Positions 1 to 8,672 of a stretch of DNA of 64,000 nucleotides are shown one piece after another. Location: the NCBI GenBank assembly GCA_023422835.1, contig JAFAGI010000010.1:59217-123216 (forward strand), given 5' to 3'. Below the pieces are notes generated by a model. That model did no database searches. It was given only the letters and a program-made list of their open reading frames with translations, and had not been told where the DNA came from. Source of the DNA: Bacteroidota bacterium (GTDB taxonomy: Bacteria > Bacteroidota > Bacteroidia > Chitinophagales > Chitinophagaceae). Position 1 is the stretch's first letter. The number at the start of each line of letters is the position of its first letter. The position numbers and the translations under genes were made by a program.

Positions 1-627
1 ATCGTGTTATGAAGTTTTTGTGTATTTGTTGATCTGTTTAAAAGAGATTGCTTCTAAAACTTCGCTGCGCTACGTTTTACCGTAATGATGGAATCCCCGG
101 AGAGCGTCATTGCGAGCGAAGTACTCCGACAGTTCCGGGGTCCTTCGGACGGGAGCGAAGCAATCTCACACCCGCATTTACGTTCCTCCAGTTCTTCTCT
201 AACTTTTTTTGATAAAAAAAGTCACAAAAAAATCAAGCCGGCATAAGGTGGGCCGCGCGCATCAGGCTATGCTCGGGAAAACTCTGTGCTGCAAGAACAA
301 TTCCTGCTGACTGGCAACAGCTTTTGATTACAGTCACGTCCCGCGCAGCAGGAATCATTGTTCCGCACAATTTTCTCTTCCACTTGCATGCCGGCAATTC
401 CTAACCTTTATATCTATGAAGAAATGCTTCATTTTGAAATGGTTAACAACTCAATCTGTGCCGAACCGAAAGCCTGCCTGTCAATTTACCAAGTGACGTT
501 GTTACCTTGTGATCGTGTGATGGATACTTCAGCAATTGCCTTGTCATAACTTTGCGTCTCTGCATTTAAAAAACAACAGAGGTCTTAACAAGTTTTAAAA
601 ACTTTCCCAAAAAAATTTTATAATTTT
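1..627. other. Intergenic region with repeats, no gene
   Basis: I see no credible gene here. The stretch holds a dispersed repeat at about 45-180, a low-complexity block near 190-240 that resembles the one at 42760-42805, and a partial copy at about 480-570 of the dispersed element that recurs near 23.1, 43.6, 44.0, 44.2 and 49.2 kb (shared words such as 'gttgttac..tgtgat' and 'gtctctgc'). A 63-codon open frame at 358-549 lies in this repeat material and is judged spurious. Confidence 0.6.
45..180. repeat. Dispersed intergenic repeat, copy 1
   Basis: The block contains 'ttcgctgcgctacgtttta', 'cgtaatgatggaatccccgg' and 'gtcattgcgagcga'. The reverse complement of nearly the same words occurs at 48999-49080, so the two copies are inverted relative to each other about 49 kb apart. 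No open frame or transposase accompanies either copy, so this looks like a non-coding dispersed repeat rather than an insertion sequence. Confidence 0.75.
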
Positions 628-658
628 TTTGTTAATTTAAAATTAATTTGTAGATTTG
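628..658 (+). promoter_or_regulatory. Promoter of the SusCD operon
   Basis: TTTG at 628-631, a 19-base spacer, then TAGATTTG at 651-658. This matches the Bacteroidota sigma-ABfr consensus (TTTG / TAnnTTTG) in both boxes and in spacing. The expected transcription start is near 664, giving a leader of about 135 bases before the first gene at 800. A LacI-type operator begins two bases downstream. Confidence 0.75.
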
Positions 659-659
659 T

Positions 660-671
660 TTAAGCGTTTAA
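660..671. promoter_or_regulatory. LacI-family operator-like palindrome 1
   Basis: TTAAGC/GTTTAA is a 12-base palindrome with one mismatch and a central CG, the usual form of LacI/GalR operators. It sits on the expected transcription start of the upstream promoter, a repressing position. Its centre is 41 bp (about four helical turns) from a second site at 701-712. Confidence 0.55.
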
Positions 672-700
672 GCAAATGAAAGAATTTTTTTAGTTATAAT

Positions 701-712
701 TTAAACGTATAA
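701..712. promoter_or_regulatory. LacI-family operator-like palindrome 2
   Basis: TTAAAC/GTATAA, a one-mismatch palindrome centred on CG and phased 41 bp from the first site. The pair suggests cooperative binding by a LacI-type dimer or tetramer. The regulator could be the LacI protein at the other end of the window or another one; the sequence cannot decide. Confidence 0.5.
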
Positions 713-799
713 GCAATCTTTTATGAGAGTAGTTTTTGACCTTTAATTAACAAAGATGTTTAATTCCTACAATCTATTTATTAATTATAATATTCCATT

Positions 800-1708
800 A
801 TGACAAGAAAAAATCAAATACTACTGTTCTTTTCCATATTCTTTATGGGTATAGGATGTGTAAAAACAGATGATCAAACTTTTGGTTCAAAAGACATTCA
901 AAAAATTGCCTTGCCAAAAGAAACCCTTTATATGATGGAGGGAGATACAATGAACTTAAGTATCATATTTAACAGTAGACGAACTGAGGCATTAAATGAA
1001 CAGTTTGTTTGGAGACTTGAAAATGACGCATTGGCAAAACTGGAAACTGTTACAGGCGCTAGCGCCCCGATCATTGCTTTGTCGGAGGGTTTCACTAAAG
1101 TTATTGTTGAAAGTGCAGATAAACGATTGTCAGCCTCCAGAGAAATACAAATTAGCAAAGCAAATTTTCTATTAAATCCTGTATATATCGATTTTGGATC
1201 TTTAGCCGTAGGAAAACCATTTAACGCTATTGTAAATTTCAGAAATCATCAGGTAGCTAATTTGCTTGATTATAAAGATAAAGAAACAGGGATCGATTTT
1301 GAAATCATTAATGATTTTGAAGGGCAGAATGAATCAGGTGTTATTAATAATCTGCTTGGCCTGCCTTCTCAGGTTTCTGCTGATGCTTTTTACGGAAGTA
1401 ATAATAATTCTGAAGCTGTAATAAAGTTAACGAAACTCAATAGGAATAAATACTATAATTTTAGTTTTTATGGATCAAGACGCGACGTTAATGACAACAG
1501 GGAGACTTCTTATACTGTAACAGGAAGGCACAAGCCAGTGACAGTTTATCAAAATGCATCTAATAACGCCTCTGTCATTTCTGTGGTTAAAGATATAAGG
1601 CCAAATGAAAATGGTGAAGTAACTATTTCTATTACCTATGGCCCTAATAATAATAACGCCTCTAAGTTTTTCTATTTAAATGCCCTGATGATAGAACCGG
1701 CCAACTAA
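800..1708 (+). CDS. Surface lipoprotein with Ig-like and C-terminal beta domain
   Basis: The 302-residue product starts with a lipoprotein signal peptide ending in the lipobox MGIGC (Cys20), so it is probably a lipid-anchored outer-membrane protein. Residues about 35-115 look like a bacterial Ig-like (BIG2) repeat: the region ends in a run resembling 'GFTKVIVESADK'. Residues about 120-300 look like a single all-beta domain of the kind that binds or displays glycans in Bacteroidota. It is the first gene after the operator-bearing promoter and precedes susC by 71 bp, so I infer a glycan-binding accessory protein of the SusCD complex. I do not recognise a named family with certainty. Confidence 0.6.
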   Translation: MTRKNQILLFFSIFFMGIGCVKTDDQTFGSKDIQKIALPKETLYMMEGDTMNLSIIFNSRRTEALNEQFVWRLENDALAKLETVTGASAPIIALSEGFTKVIVESADKRLSASREIQISKANFLLNPVYIDFGSLAVGKPFNAIVNFRNHQVANLLDYKDKETGIDFEIINDFEGQNESGVINNLLGLPSQVSADAFYGSNNNSEAVIKLTKLNRNKYYNFSFYGSRRDVNDNRETSYTVTGRHKPVTVYQNASNNASVISVVKDIRPNENGEVTISITYGPNNNNASKFFYLNALMIEPAN

Positions 1709-1779
1709 GTTGAAAAATAACTTGCATAGCATTATCGGTATTATAAACATAATTGGGATAAAAAATAAAAGAAATATTT

Positions 1780-4700
1780 ATGAAAGTTAATAAAATTACC
1801 TTTAAAAAAGTACCAATAATATTTTTATTGTACGGATTCTTAGTATCTGTTTTTTCATTACAACCGGCCGCTGCTCAAACGGATACAATCTCTTCTATAA
1901 AACTTCAGCCCAGAAGCCAGGGAGTCAGGATAGTTGGACGTCTCTCAAATCAAAAAGGGGAAAAATTAGAAGGAGTGACGGTGATTGAAGTCGGAACAAC
2001 CAACGGCGTAATAAGTGATGAATCTGGAACATATTCAATCAATGTTTTAAACAAGGAATCTAAACTTAGATTTACATATACAGGTTACACGCCTGAAGAA
2101 ATAACAGTAGGAGAGCGTCTTATTGTTGATGTGGTTTTACAAGAAGGCATTACGGAAGAAAACGAAGTAGTTGTTGTTGGTTATGGACAACAAAAGAAAG
2201 CCTCTATTGTAGGATCTATCAGTACGATTAAACCGCAAGATCTTTATATGTCTCCCAGTAGATCTTTAACCAATAATTTGGCAGGCCTTGTCGGAGGCCT
2301 CGTGGCTGTTACCCGTACGGGAGATCCTTATGCCAGTAATTCTGAGTTTTGGGTACGAGGCGTGAGTACATTAGGCAATAATGCTGCCCTGGTTTTAATT
2401 GATGGAGTCGAAAGAAATGTAAATGATATCGACGTTGAGGAGATTGAATCTTTTTCTATATTAAAGGATGCTTCTGCGAGCGCTGTTTACGGAGTAAGAG
2501 GGGCCAATGGAGTATTAATGATTACTACAAAAAGAGGAAAAGTTGGAAAGCCTAAGGTGACTTTAAGATTAGAGAAATCTTATCTCAAGCCAACTCAGGT
2601 ACCTCAATACGTAGGGGCTGTAAAATATATTGAAATAATGAATGAGGCATATAAAAATTCCGGGAGTCCTTTGCCTTTTATGACAGAAGAACAGATTGAA
2701 AAATATAAAACTCAGGAAGACCCGGACTTATACCCTGATATCAACTGGTGGGACGTCATTACGAAAGATTATTCTGATAATATTCATGTAAGTTCAACGG
2801 TTAACGGAGGCACAGATTTTCTGAGATATGCGCTGACCGGAGGCTATTTTGAAGAGAATGGGTTATTGGAACGAGATAAAACTCAGGAATGGAATTCGGG
2901 ATACAAGGTGAGAAGGTTTACACTTAGGTCCAACGTAGATGTAAATTTGAGTAAGACAACGCTTCTTCGTTTTGATGTGGGTGGTTTTTTCCAATTTAGA
3001 AGGCGCCCACCTATGTCCGCTTTAGATTTTGACCCGTTTTATGAAGCAGCAATGTCTCCGCCTTATTTAATTCCTCCTATGTATTCAAACGGTAAGTTTG
3101 GAAGAATTCCTTTTCGTTCAAACCCGTGGGCGTTATTGACCCAACGAGGTTTCACTAGAAGTTCAATGTTGGGTTTGCAAAGTACTGTTAGTTTGGAAGA
3201 AGATTTGAAATATGTTACACCGGGGTTAAAGGCAAGGGTAATGTTCTCTTTCGACAAATGGAGCCAAATATGGGTTGACAGGCATAAAAATCCTGATTAT
3301 TATAAAAGAGTCACAGCCAGGGACGCCGAAGGTAATTTAATAATGGTTGTAGAGGCTGATGGTGAACAATGGCTTGGATATGGAAGAGGTTCAGATTGGG
3401 GTGTACAAAAAATGTATATGGAAGCGGCTTTAAATTATAATAGAGTTTTCAATAATGTACATGATGTTGGAGCAATGTTGCTTTATAATTTAGATTCAAA
3501 AGATTATGGGGAAGTGTGGCCTTATCGAACACAAGGAACAGCTGGAAGGGTAACTTACGGATATAATAGAAGGTATCTGGCAGAGGCAAATTTTGGTTAT
3601 AATGGTTCTGAAAATTTTGCTCCCGGACAACGTTATGGCTTTTTTCCTTCAGTAGCAATAGGATGGATGATTTCGGAAGAAAATTTTATGCAGAATCTTA
3701 AACCTGTATTAAGCAGGTTAAAATTGAGGGCATCTTATGGCAAGGTTGGAAATGCTAATATCGGAGGCCGTAGATTTGCCTATCTGCCAACAATTGCGGA
3801 TTTTGGAGGCTGGTATCGCTGGGGGGTTGATAACGCCGTTGGCAGATTGGGCAGAGGAGAAGGAGAAATAGCCGTAACTAACCTTACTTGGGAAACGGGT
3901 ATAAAACAAAATCTGGGATTAGACGTTGGTTTGTTTGGCGCCTTCGAGCTAATGTTCGATGTGTTTAAAGAACGCAGAAGTAACATTTTTATCCGAAGAG
4001 ATAATCTTCCCGGTTCTGCAGGATTTATATTAAAACCTTATGCAAATTACGGCATAGTAGATAATCAAGGTTTTGAAGCGCAGGTAAATGGCGGCAGGCA
4101 AATTGCTCAGGATTGGTATTTATCAGTAATGGGAAGCTTTACTTATAATCATAATAAGGTTATAGAAATGGATGAGGCGCCGGGTGTTATCGGCACTACC
4201 CGTTCCAGAACGGGCCATATTGTTGGCCAACAATTTGGTTTAATAGCTGACGGACTTTATACTAAAGATGATTTTGATGCCAGCGGAAATTTGCTGCCGT
4301 CATTGCCGAAACCAAGTTATGGCAGTGGAAGGCCTAAGCCGGGCGATATACGGTATATAGATCTTACCGGTGACGGAATCATTGACGTAGCAGATGAGAC
4401 TGCTATTGGAGGATCATTTATTCCAAAGATTCAATATGGGTTTGGCTTTAATGCGCGCTACCGTTCAATAGGAATAGGCATTTTCTTCCAAGGAAATGGT
4501 AAAGTATATCAGATATTGCGTGGCCAAAACTGGATACCAGGATCATCCGGTGGCGCTGCCGGTAATATACTCACGAATATAGACGATAGATGGACGGAGG
4601 AAAACCCCAGCCAGAATGTTTTTTGGCCGCGAATTGCTAAGGAGTTGAATGAAATAAATACACAAAATTCTACATGGTGGTTAAAGGATATGAGTTTTTT

Positions 4701-4911
4701 AAGGCTTCGCAATATTGAATTAAGCTATGACATGCCTCAAAAAATGATTGACAGACTGAGATTACAAAAATTGCAATTATTTATTAGAGGAAATAATTTA
4801 GCAACTTTTTCTAAATTTAAATTATGGGATCCGGAGTTAGGCACCACCGATGGTCTTAAATACCCATTGATGAAATCGCTGACAGCAGGATTTAATATTA
4901 ATTTCAAATAA
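1780..4911 (+). CDS. SusC-like TonB-dependent outer-membrane transporter
   Basis: This 1043-residue protein is of typical SusC length. It has a signal peptide (cleavage near AAAQ, about residue 33), a carboxypeptidase-regulatory-like domain at about 50-121, a TonB-box-like segment NEVVVVGYGQQKK at 128-140, a plug domain at about 145-260 and a long beta-barrel ending in the aromatic-poor strand 'GFNINFK'. SusC proteins import oligosaccharides across the outer membrane using TonB energy and work with the SusD lipoprotein, which is encoded 16 bp downstream. Cotranscription with both neighbours is likely. The substrate cannot be read from the sequence; the downstream GH92 and DUF4185 enzymes suggest a mannose- or arabinose-containing glycan. 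Confidence 0.93.
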   Translation: MKVNKITFKKVPIIFLLYGFLVSVFSLQPAAAQTDTISSIKLQPRSQGVRIVGRLSNQKGEKLEGVTVIEVGTTNGVISDESGTYSINVLNKESKLRFTYTGYTPEEITVGERLIVDVVLQEGITEENEVVVVGYGQQKKASIVGSISTIKPQDLYMSPSRSLTNNLAGLVGGLVAVTRTGDPYASNSEFWVRGVSTLGNNAALVLIDGVERNVNDIDVEEIESFSILKDASASAVYGVRGANGVLMITTKRGKVGKPKVTLRLEKSYLKPTQVPQYVGAVKYIEIMNEAYKNSGSPLPFMTEEQIEKYKTQEDPDLYPDINWWDVITKDYSDNIHVSSTVNGGTDFLRYALTGGYFEENGLLERDKTQEWNSGYKVRRFTLRSNVDVNLSKTTLLRFDVGGFFQFRRRPPMSALDFDPFYEAAMSPPYLIPPMYSNGKFGRIPFRSNPWALLTQRGFTRSSMLGLQSTVSLEEDLKYVTPGLKARVMFSFDKWSQIWVDRHKNPDYYKRVTARDAEGNLIMVVEADGEQWLGYGRGSDWGVQKMYMEAALNYNRVFNNVHDVGAMLLYNLDSKDYGEVWPYRTQGTAGRVTYGYNRRYLAEANFGYNGSENFAPGQRYGFFPSVAIGWMISEENFMQNLKPVLSRLKLRASYGKVGNANIGGRRFAYLPTIADFGGWYRWGVDNAVGRLGRGEGEIAVTNLTWETGIKQNLGLDVGLFGAFELMFDVFKERRSNIFIRRDNLPGSAGFILKPYANYGIVDNQGFEAQVNGGRQIAQDWYLSVMGSFTYNHNKVIEMDEAPGVIGTTRSRTGHIVGQQFGLIADGLYTKDDFDASGNLLPSLPKPSYGSGRPKPGDIRYIDLTGDGIIDVADETAIGGSFIPKIQYGFGFNARYRSIGIGIFFQGNGKVYQILRGQNWIPGSSGGAAGNILTNIDDRWTEENPSQNVFWPRIAKELNEINTQNSTWWLKDMSFLRLRNIELSYDMPQKMIDRLRLQKLQLFIRGNNLATFSKFKLWDPELGTTDGLKYPLMKSLTAGFNINFK

Positions 4912-4927
4912 TTATAAAACTAGTATA

Positions 4928-6826
4928 ATGAAAAAATATCTATATACAATCGCTTTATTAGTTGCAATAGCTTCTGCAAATTTTAGCTGTAGCAAGTTCT
5001 TGGACTACCGACCCGATGACCGGCTTACAATGGAAATGATTTGGAATGACCGAATTAGGACTGAAGACTGGTTATCTGGTGTATATTCAGGAATTCCTAA
5101 TCCTATGTGGGGCTATTTTAAAGATCAGGGTTTTTCTATAATGGGTGACGATATGACCATTCCCGCCGCTTGGCAACAATTTGGCTGGAGCTCCCCTTAT
5201 GCATATACAATGGGCAATTGGTCTGCCATTTCATACTGGGGACCATATTATTGGGTAGAGCTGCCTAAAAGGATCAGGCAGGGGCTTATATTTTTAGAAA
5301 ATGTAAAACCCTTAGCTGATAAAGATATGGAGCAGGGCTATGTAGATCTAATGAAAGGGGAGGTACGTTTTTTAATGGCATATTATTATTGGCTTATGGT
5401 AGAAATATATGGGCCTATACCTTTTACGCCAAGTGTAATTTATCCTACAGATGCTTCTCTGGAAGCCATGAATATTCCTCAAACGCCAGTTGATTCTATA
5501 GTTGATTATTTAGATAAAGAATTTTTAAATGTAGCAGAAATACTACCGCCTATATGGAATACTGATTATGTAAACTTAAAACTGAAACAGGATGACTTTA
5601 GTGCCTGGGGACGCGCTACCTCTATCATGGCTTTGGCTATGCGTGCAAGAATGCTAATGCATTATGCAAGTCCATTATTAAACGGTAATCCTGATTACGT
5701 AAATGTTGTCAGAAAGGACGGCGTGCATTTGTTCCCGACTTCTTATGATGCAAATAAATGGAAGCGTGCAGCAGATGCCTGTAAGTTATTGATTGATAAA
5801 GCACACGCTGCAGGATATAAACTATACTACGAATATAATGAAGACGGTTCAATAGATCCTTTCATGTCTTATTACAATGTGTTTCAAAAGAAGTGGAATG
5901 AAGGTAATAAAGAGATCATATTCGGTAGGCCAGGTGAGTTAGGTAACTTGGATGATTGGCAAAATCACCATTTGCCCATTGGTATTGGTGGAAATGGAGG
6001 AATGGGCGTAACTCAGGAATTAGTGGACGCATTTTTCATGAAGAATGGCTTACCTATTACAGATCCTGGATCAGGTTATACAGAAAAAGGATTTTCTACA
6101 GAACCAGAAATTAGAAAAACTAAATGGCGCGGCGCCGAAGGTCCGGAAAGAAAAGTAGGACAAGTAACACAGGTTGGGACTTTTAACATGTATTGTAACA
6201 GAGAACCGCGTTTTTATGCCTCAGTTATTTATAATGAAGCCTGGCTGGGCGTAGCGAACAGAAGAGCCAACTTTTTTCTGGGAGGAGCTGATGGTGGCCC
6301 GTCTTTTGACGCACCGCAAAACGGTTATAATGTGAGAAAAAGAATCAGTCTTGAGGCTAATCCAAGAGGAGCGCATCCCTATCAGCCGGGAATACTGCAT
6401 AGGCTCGCAGAGTTTTATCTGGATTATGCAGAAGCACTAAATGAATTTGATCCAAGTAATCCGGATATATTAGTTTATATAAATAAAATAAGAGAAAGAG
6501 CTGGTATTCCGGGCCTTACGGGTGGTCTTTCGCAATCAGAAATGCGAGAAGCTATTATAAGAGAAAGAAGAGTAGAATTTAACTGTGAAGGCTTAAGAAT
6601 ACACGATTTAAGGCGTTGGAAACTTGCTGAAAAATACTTAGGAAATAAAATGTATGGCATGAATTTCTTAGGGACCAAGAAAAGTGATGATAGTAGTGAC
6701 CCATTAGCCTACTATAAAAGAACATTTAGTGTACAGCGAAATTTTTATAAAAGACAATATTTATGGCCGGTGCCACAAGCTCAAATGGATATAAATCCTA
6801 ATTTAGTACAAATGCCGGGATATTAA
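4928..6826 (+). CDS. SusD/RagB-family glycan-binding lipoprotein
   Basis: The 632-residue product carries a lipobox ending at Cys21 (ANFSC) and the classic SusD N-terminus KFLDYRPDDRLT. The TPR-rich core includes 'FLMAYYYWLMVEIYGPIPF' near residue 150, and the C-terminal SusD motif 'IRERRVEFNCEGLRIHDLRR' lies near residue 545. SusD caps the SusC barrel and captures the oligosaccharide. It follows susC directly. The gene ends in 'WPVPQAQMDINPNL', typical of the family, so it is complete. Confidence 0.93.
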   Translation: MKKYLYTIALLVAIASANFSCSKFLDYRPDDRLTMEMIWNDRIRTEDWLSGVYSGIPNPMWGYFKDQGFSIMGDDMTIPAAWQQFGWSSPYAYTMGNWSAISYWGPYYWVELPKRIRQGLIFLENVKPLADKDMEQGYVDLMKGEVRFLMAYYYWLMVEIYGPIPFTPSVIYPTDASLEAMNIPQTPVDSIVDYLDKEFLNVAEILPPIWNTDYVNLKLKQDDFSAWGRATSIMALAMRARMLMHYASPLLNGNPDYVNVVRKDGVHLFPTSYDANKWKRAADACKLLIDKAHAAGYKLYYEYNEDGSIDPFMSYYNVFQKKWNEGNKEIIFGRPGELGNLDDWQNHHLPIGIGGNGGMGVTQELVDAFFMKNGLPITDPGSGYTEKGFSTEPEIRKTKWRGAEGPERKVGQVTQVGTFNMYCNREPRFYASVIYNEAWLGVANRRANFFLGGADGGPSFDAPQNGYNVRKRISLEANPRGAHPYQPGILHRLAEFYLDYAEALNEFDPSNPDILVYINKIRERAGIPGLTGGLSQSEMREAIIRERRVEFNCEGLRIHDLRRWKLAEKYLGNKMYGMNFLGTKKSDDSSDPLAYYKRTFSVQRNFYKRQYLWPVPQAQMDINPNLVQMPGY

Positions 6827-7034
6827 TTTTAATTTGGTTATTGTACGCCAGGACGGAACACAACGTATTTATGTTGATGGCATAAATCAAGGCGATCAAA
6901 CCAATACACGGAATCTTGAAGTCACTTCCGACCAGCAGGATTTTAAAGAAGGATGTCAGCAAAATGGAGCAAATATAGAGAACTATTTTACTGGATTAAT
7001 AGATGATTTAACATTGTACGATACGCGGTTCTGA
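6827..7034 (+). pseudogene. C-terminal remnant of a LamG-type lectin-domain gene
   Basis: Immediately after the susD stop codon an open frame encodes a fragment of about 66 residues: 'VIVRQDGTQRIYVDG' followed by 'GLIDDLTLYDTRF' and a stop. These are the characteristic last strands of a concanavalin-like LamG/laminin-G domain ('iDDv.iY'). There is no signal peptide and no N-terminal half. The frame is open only back to the susD stop, so the 5' part of the gene appears to have been deleted. Two hairpins follow. The possible TTG start at 6834 is probably not used. Confidence 0.6.
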
Positions 7035-7035
7035 T

Positions 7036-7056
7036 GCTCAGATAGCCACGCTGAGC
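7036..7056 (+). other. Small hairpin after the LamG remnant
   Basis: GCTCAG (7036-7041) and CTGAGC (7051-7056) are perfect inverted repeats with a nine-base loop, starting just past the remnant stop. No U-run follows directly. Confidence 0.45.
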
Positions 7057-7079
7057 AGGTTCTGATTTGCAAAAAAATA

Positions 7080-7114
7080 TCAATGCCGGTGTGATAAAGC
7101 CACATTGGCATTGA
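7080..7114 (+). terminator. Hairpin, possible terminator of the susCD transcript
   Basis: A 14-base arm at 7080-7093 (TCAATGCCGGTGTG) pairs with 7101-7114 (CACATTGGCATTGA), with two G-U wobbles and a seven-base loop. The following bases are AT-rich (TTATTAAAAT) but not a clean U-run. It separates the susCD unit from the DUF4185 gene and could terminate or only attenuate transcription. Confidence 0.5.
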
Positions 7115-7159
7115 TTATTAAAATATATTCATAAGTAAGCAAGATATTTATACCCCGCT

Positions 7160-8551
7160 ATGAAAACAAGATTTTTTTATATTATAATTGCAGCACTAAT
7201 TATTCTTGGATGTTCAAAAAATAATAAACCCTCTCCTGCTCCGCCATCTATAAAAGAAATCTCCATTTCTTTAAATTATGATACTGTTTATACCGGAACA
7301 AGATCTTCAATTGAAATTGTTGTATCTGTACCGGATAAAACTAACATGAAAGAACTGGTAGTAACTAAAGAAGCTGCTAATAATTCTTTTGTCCCGGTTA
7401 ACACGATTCCTGCCGGTGAAATTAAAAGCGGGGAAATCAGGTACACTTATAATTTTGCTTCAAATGATAATGAAAAATTTCAAATCTCTTTTATTCCTGT
7501 AGGAATAGATAACAAACGTTACGGTGCAAAAAAAATATTGATTGATCGCCGTACAGGATTGTTCCCTGTTTCATTGTTCAGGTTGTCGCGGCTCACAGGC
7601 GCTTCTTTATGGGACGAGAGATTCCCTAATCCTACGCCTACCAGTAACTGGAGCGTGGGTGGGACCGACCTTGGAATAATGTGGGATATGGGGAATGGAA
7701 AAACGGGTATTTTCTTTGGAGATACTTATGGCAATGATTTTAAACCCGTGAGCAATGGCGGCCCCGGTGGGGCAGGGCAGTGGAGATATAATGTGCTTGC
7801 TTTTTCTGAAGATAAAAATCTGGATGACGGGCTTTCTTTAAGTGGTATGGCTACTGTAGCCGGCAACGCGTCTTTTGCCCGTCAAATAATGGACAGGCAT
7901 CCTGGTAGCCATACTGCAATTCCGGCAGGAGCTATTCATATAAATGGCGTTGATTATGTACACTACTGGAATTTGCAAACCTGGGATAATTTTGTTACCA
8001 ATTTTGCTTCTTTATATAAATCTACCGACCATGGTTTAACATGGAGCAGGTGTACTGAAATTACTTATGGCCCGCGCAGCAAATTTACCTGTGCTGCTTA
8101 CGCTAAAAAAGATGGTTATGTGTACCTGATTTCTACTAAAGTTATAAGGGACGATGTGCCCTACCTTGCACGGGTAACGGAAAGCGATATTCTGAAAAAA
8201 GATAACTATGAATACTGGAACGGCACTTCATGGGTAAGAGGAAATGAGGATGCTGCTACTCCGGTTTTTAACGGTCCCATGGGAGAAGCTTCTCTTCAGT
8301 ATAATTTAGTGCATAAGGTATGGATGCTGACTTATCTCGGTAAACCGGATATAGAAATACGATATGCAAAAAATGTAACAGGCCCCTGGTCTAAGCCCCG
8401 TATCTTAGTAAAGGCGGCTGAATATCCTGGCTTATACGGAGCATTTATGCATCCTGTAAGCGATGGGAATGTAATCTATTTTAACATGTCGATGTGGTGG
8501 CCATATAATGTCTTTTTCATGAAAGCCAATTTAAAATACATTGAGCCTTAA
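7160..8551 (+). CDS. DUF4185 (GH183-like) lipoprotein
   Basis: The 463-residue protein has a lipoprotein signal (LGC, Cys18), an N-terminal Ig-like region at about 30-130 and a C-terminal region at about 140-460 resembling the DUF4185 five-bladed propeller. Signals seen are 'GGTDLGIMWDMGNGKTGIFF' near 168, 'FGDTYG' just after it and 'STDHGLTWSR' near 290. Part of the DUF4185 family is now classed as GH183 endo-D-arabinanase; whether this member has that activity is not shown here. It lies between susD and a GH92 gene and is probably an outer-surface enzyme or glycan-binding protein of the locus. Confidence 0.7.
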   Translation: MKTRFFYIIIAALIILGCSKNNKPSPAPPSIKEISISLNYDTVYTGTRSSIEIVVSVPDKTNMKELVVTKEAANNSFVPVNTIPAGEIKSGEIRYTYNFASNDNEKFQISFIPVGIDNKRYGAKKILIDRRTGLFPVSLFRLSRLTGASLWDERFPNPTPTSNWSVGGTDLGIMWDMGNGKTGIFFGDTYGNDFKPVSNGGPGGAGQWRYNVLAFSEDKNLDDGLSLSGMATVAGNASFARQIMDRHPGSHTAIPAGAIHINGVDYVHYWNLQTWDNFVTNFASLYKSTDHGLTWSRCTEITYGPRSKFTCAAYAKKDGYVYLISTKVIRDDVPYLARVTESDILKKDNYEYWNGTSWVRGNEDAATPVFNGPMGEASLQYNLVHKVWMLTYLGKPDIEIRYAKNVTGPWSKPRILVKAAEYPGLYGAFMHPVSDGNVIYFNMSMWWPYNVFFMKANLKYIEP

Positions 8552-8672
8552 ATTTATTGTGTCAACTTAAATATATAATTTTGGCTTTAATAATATGCTA
8601 CAAATCTTTTATTCCTTATCGTTGCTTTGGCGTGTAAGCAATTTTAGCCGAAAAATCAGAAATTATATCAAT

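Noticed and set aside
358..549. 63-codon open frame at the left end
   Set aside because: It lies in dispersed repeat sequence and has no family resemblance; similar frames appear wherever the repeat recurs.
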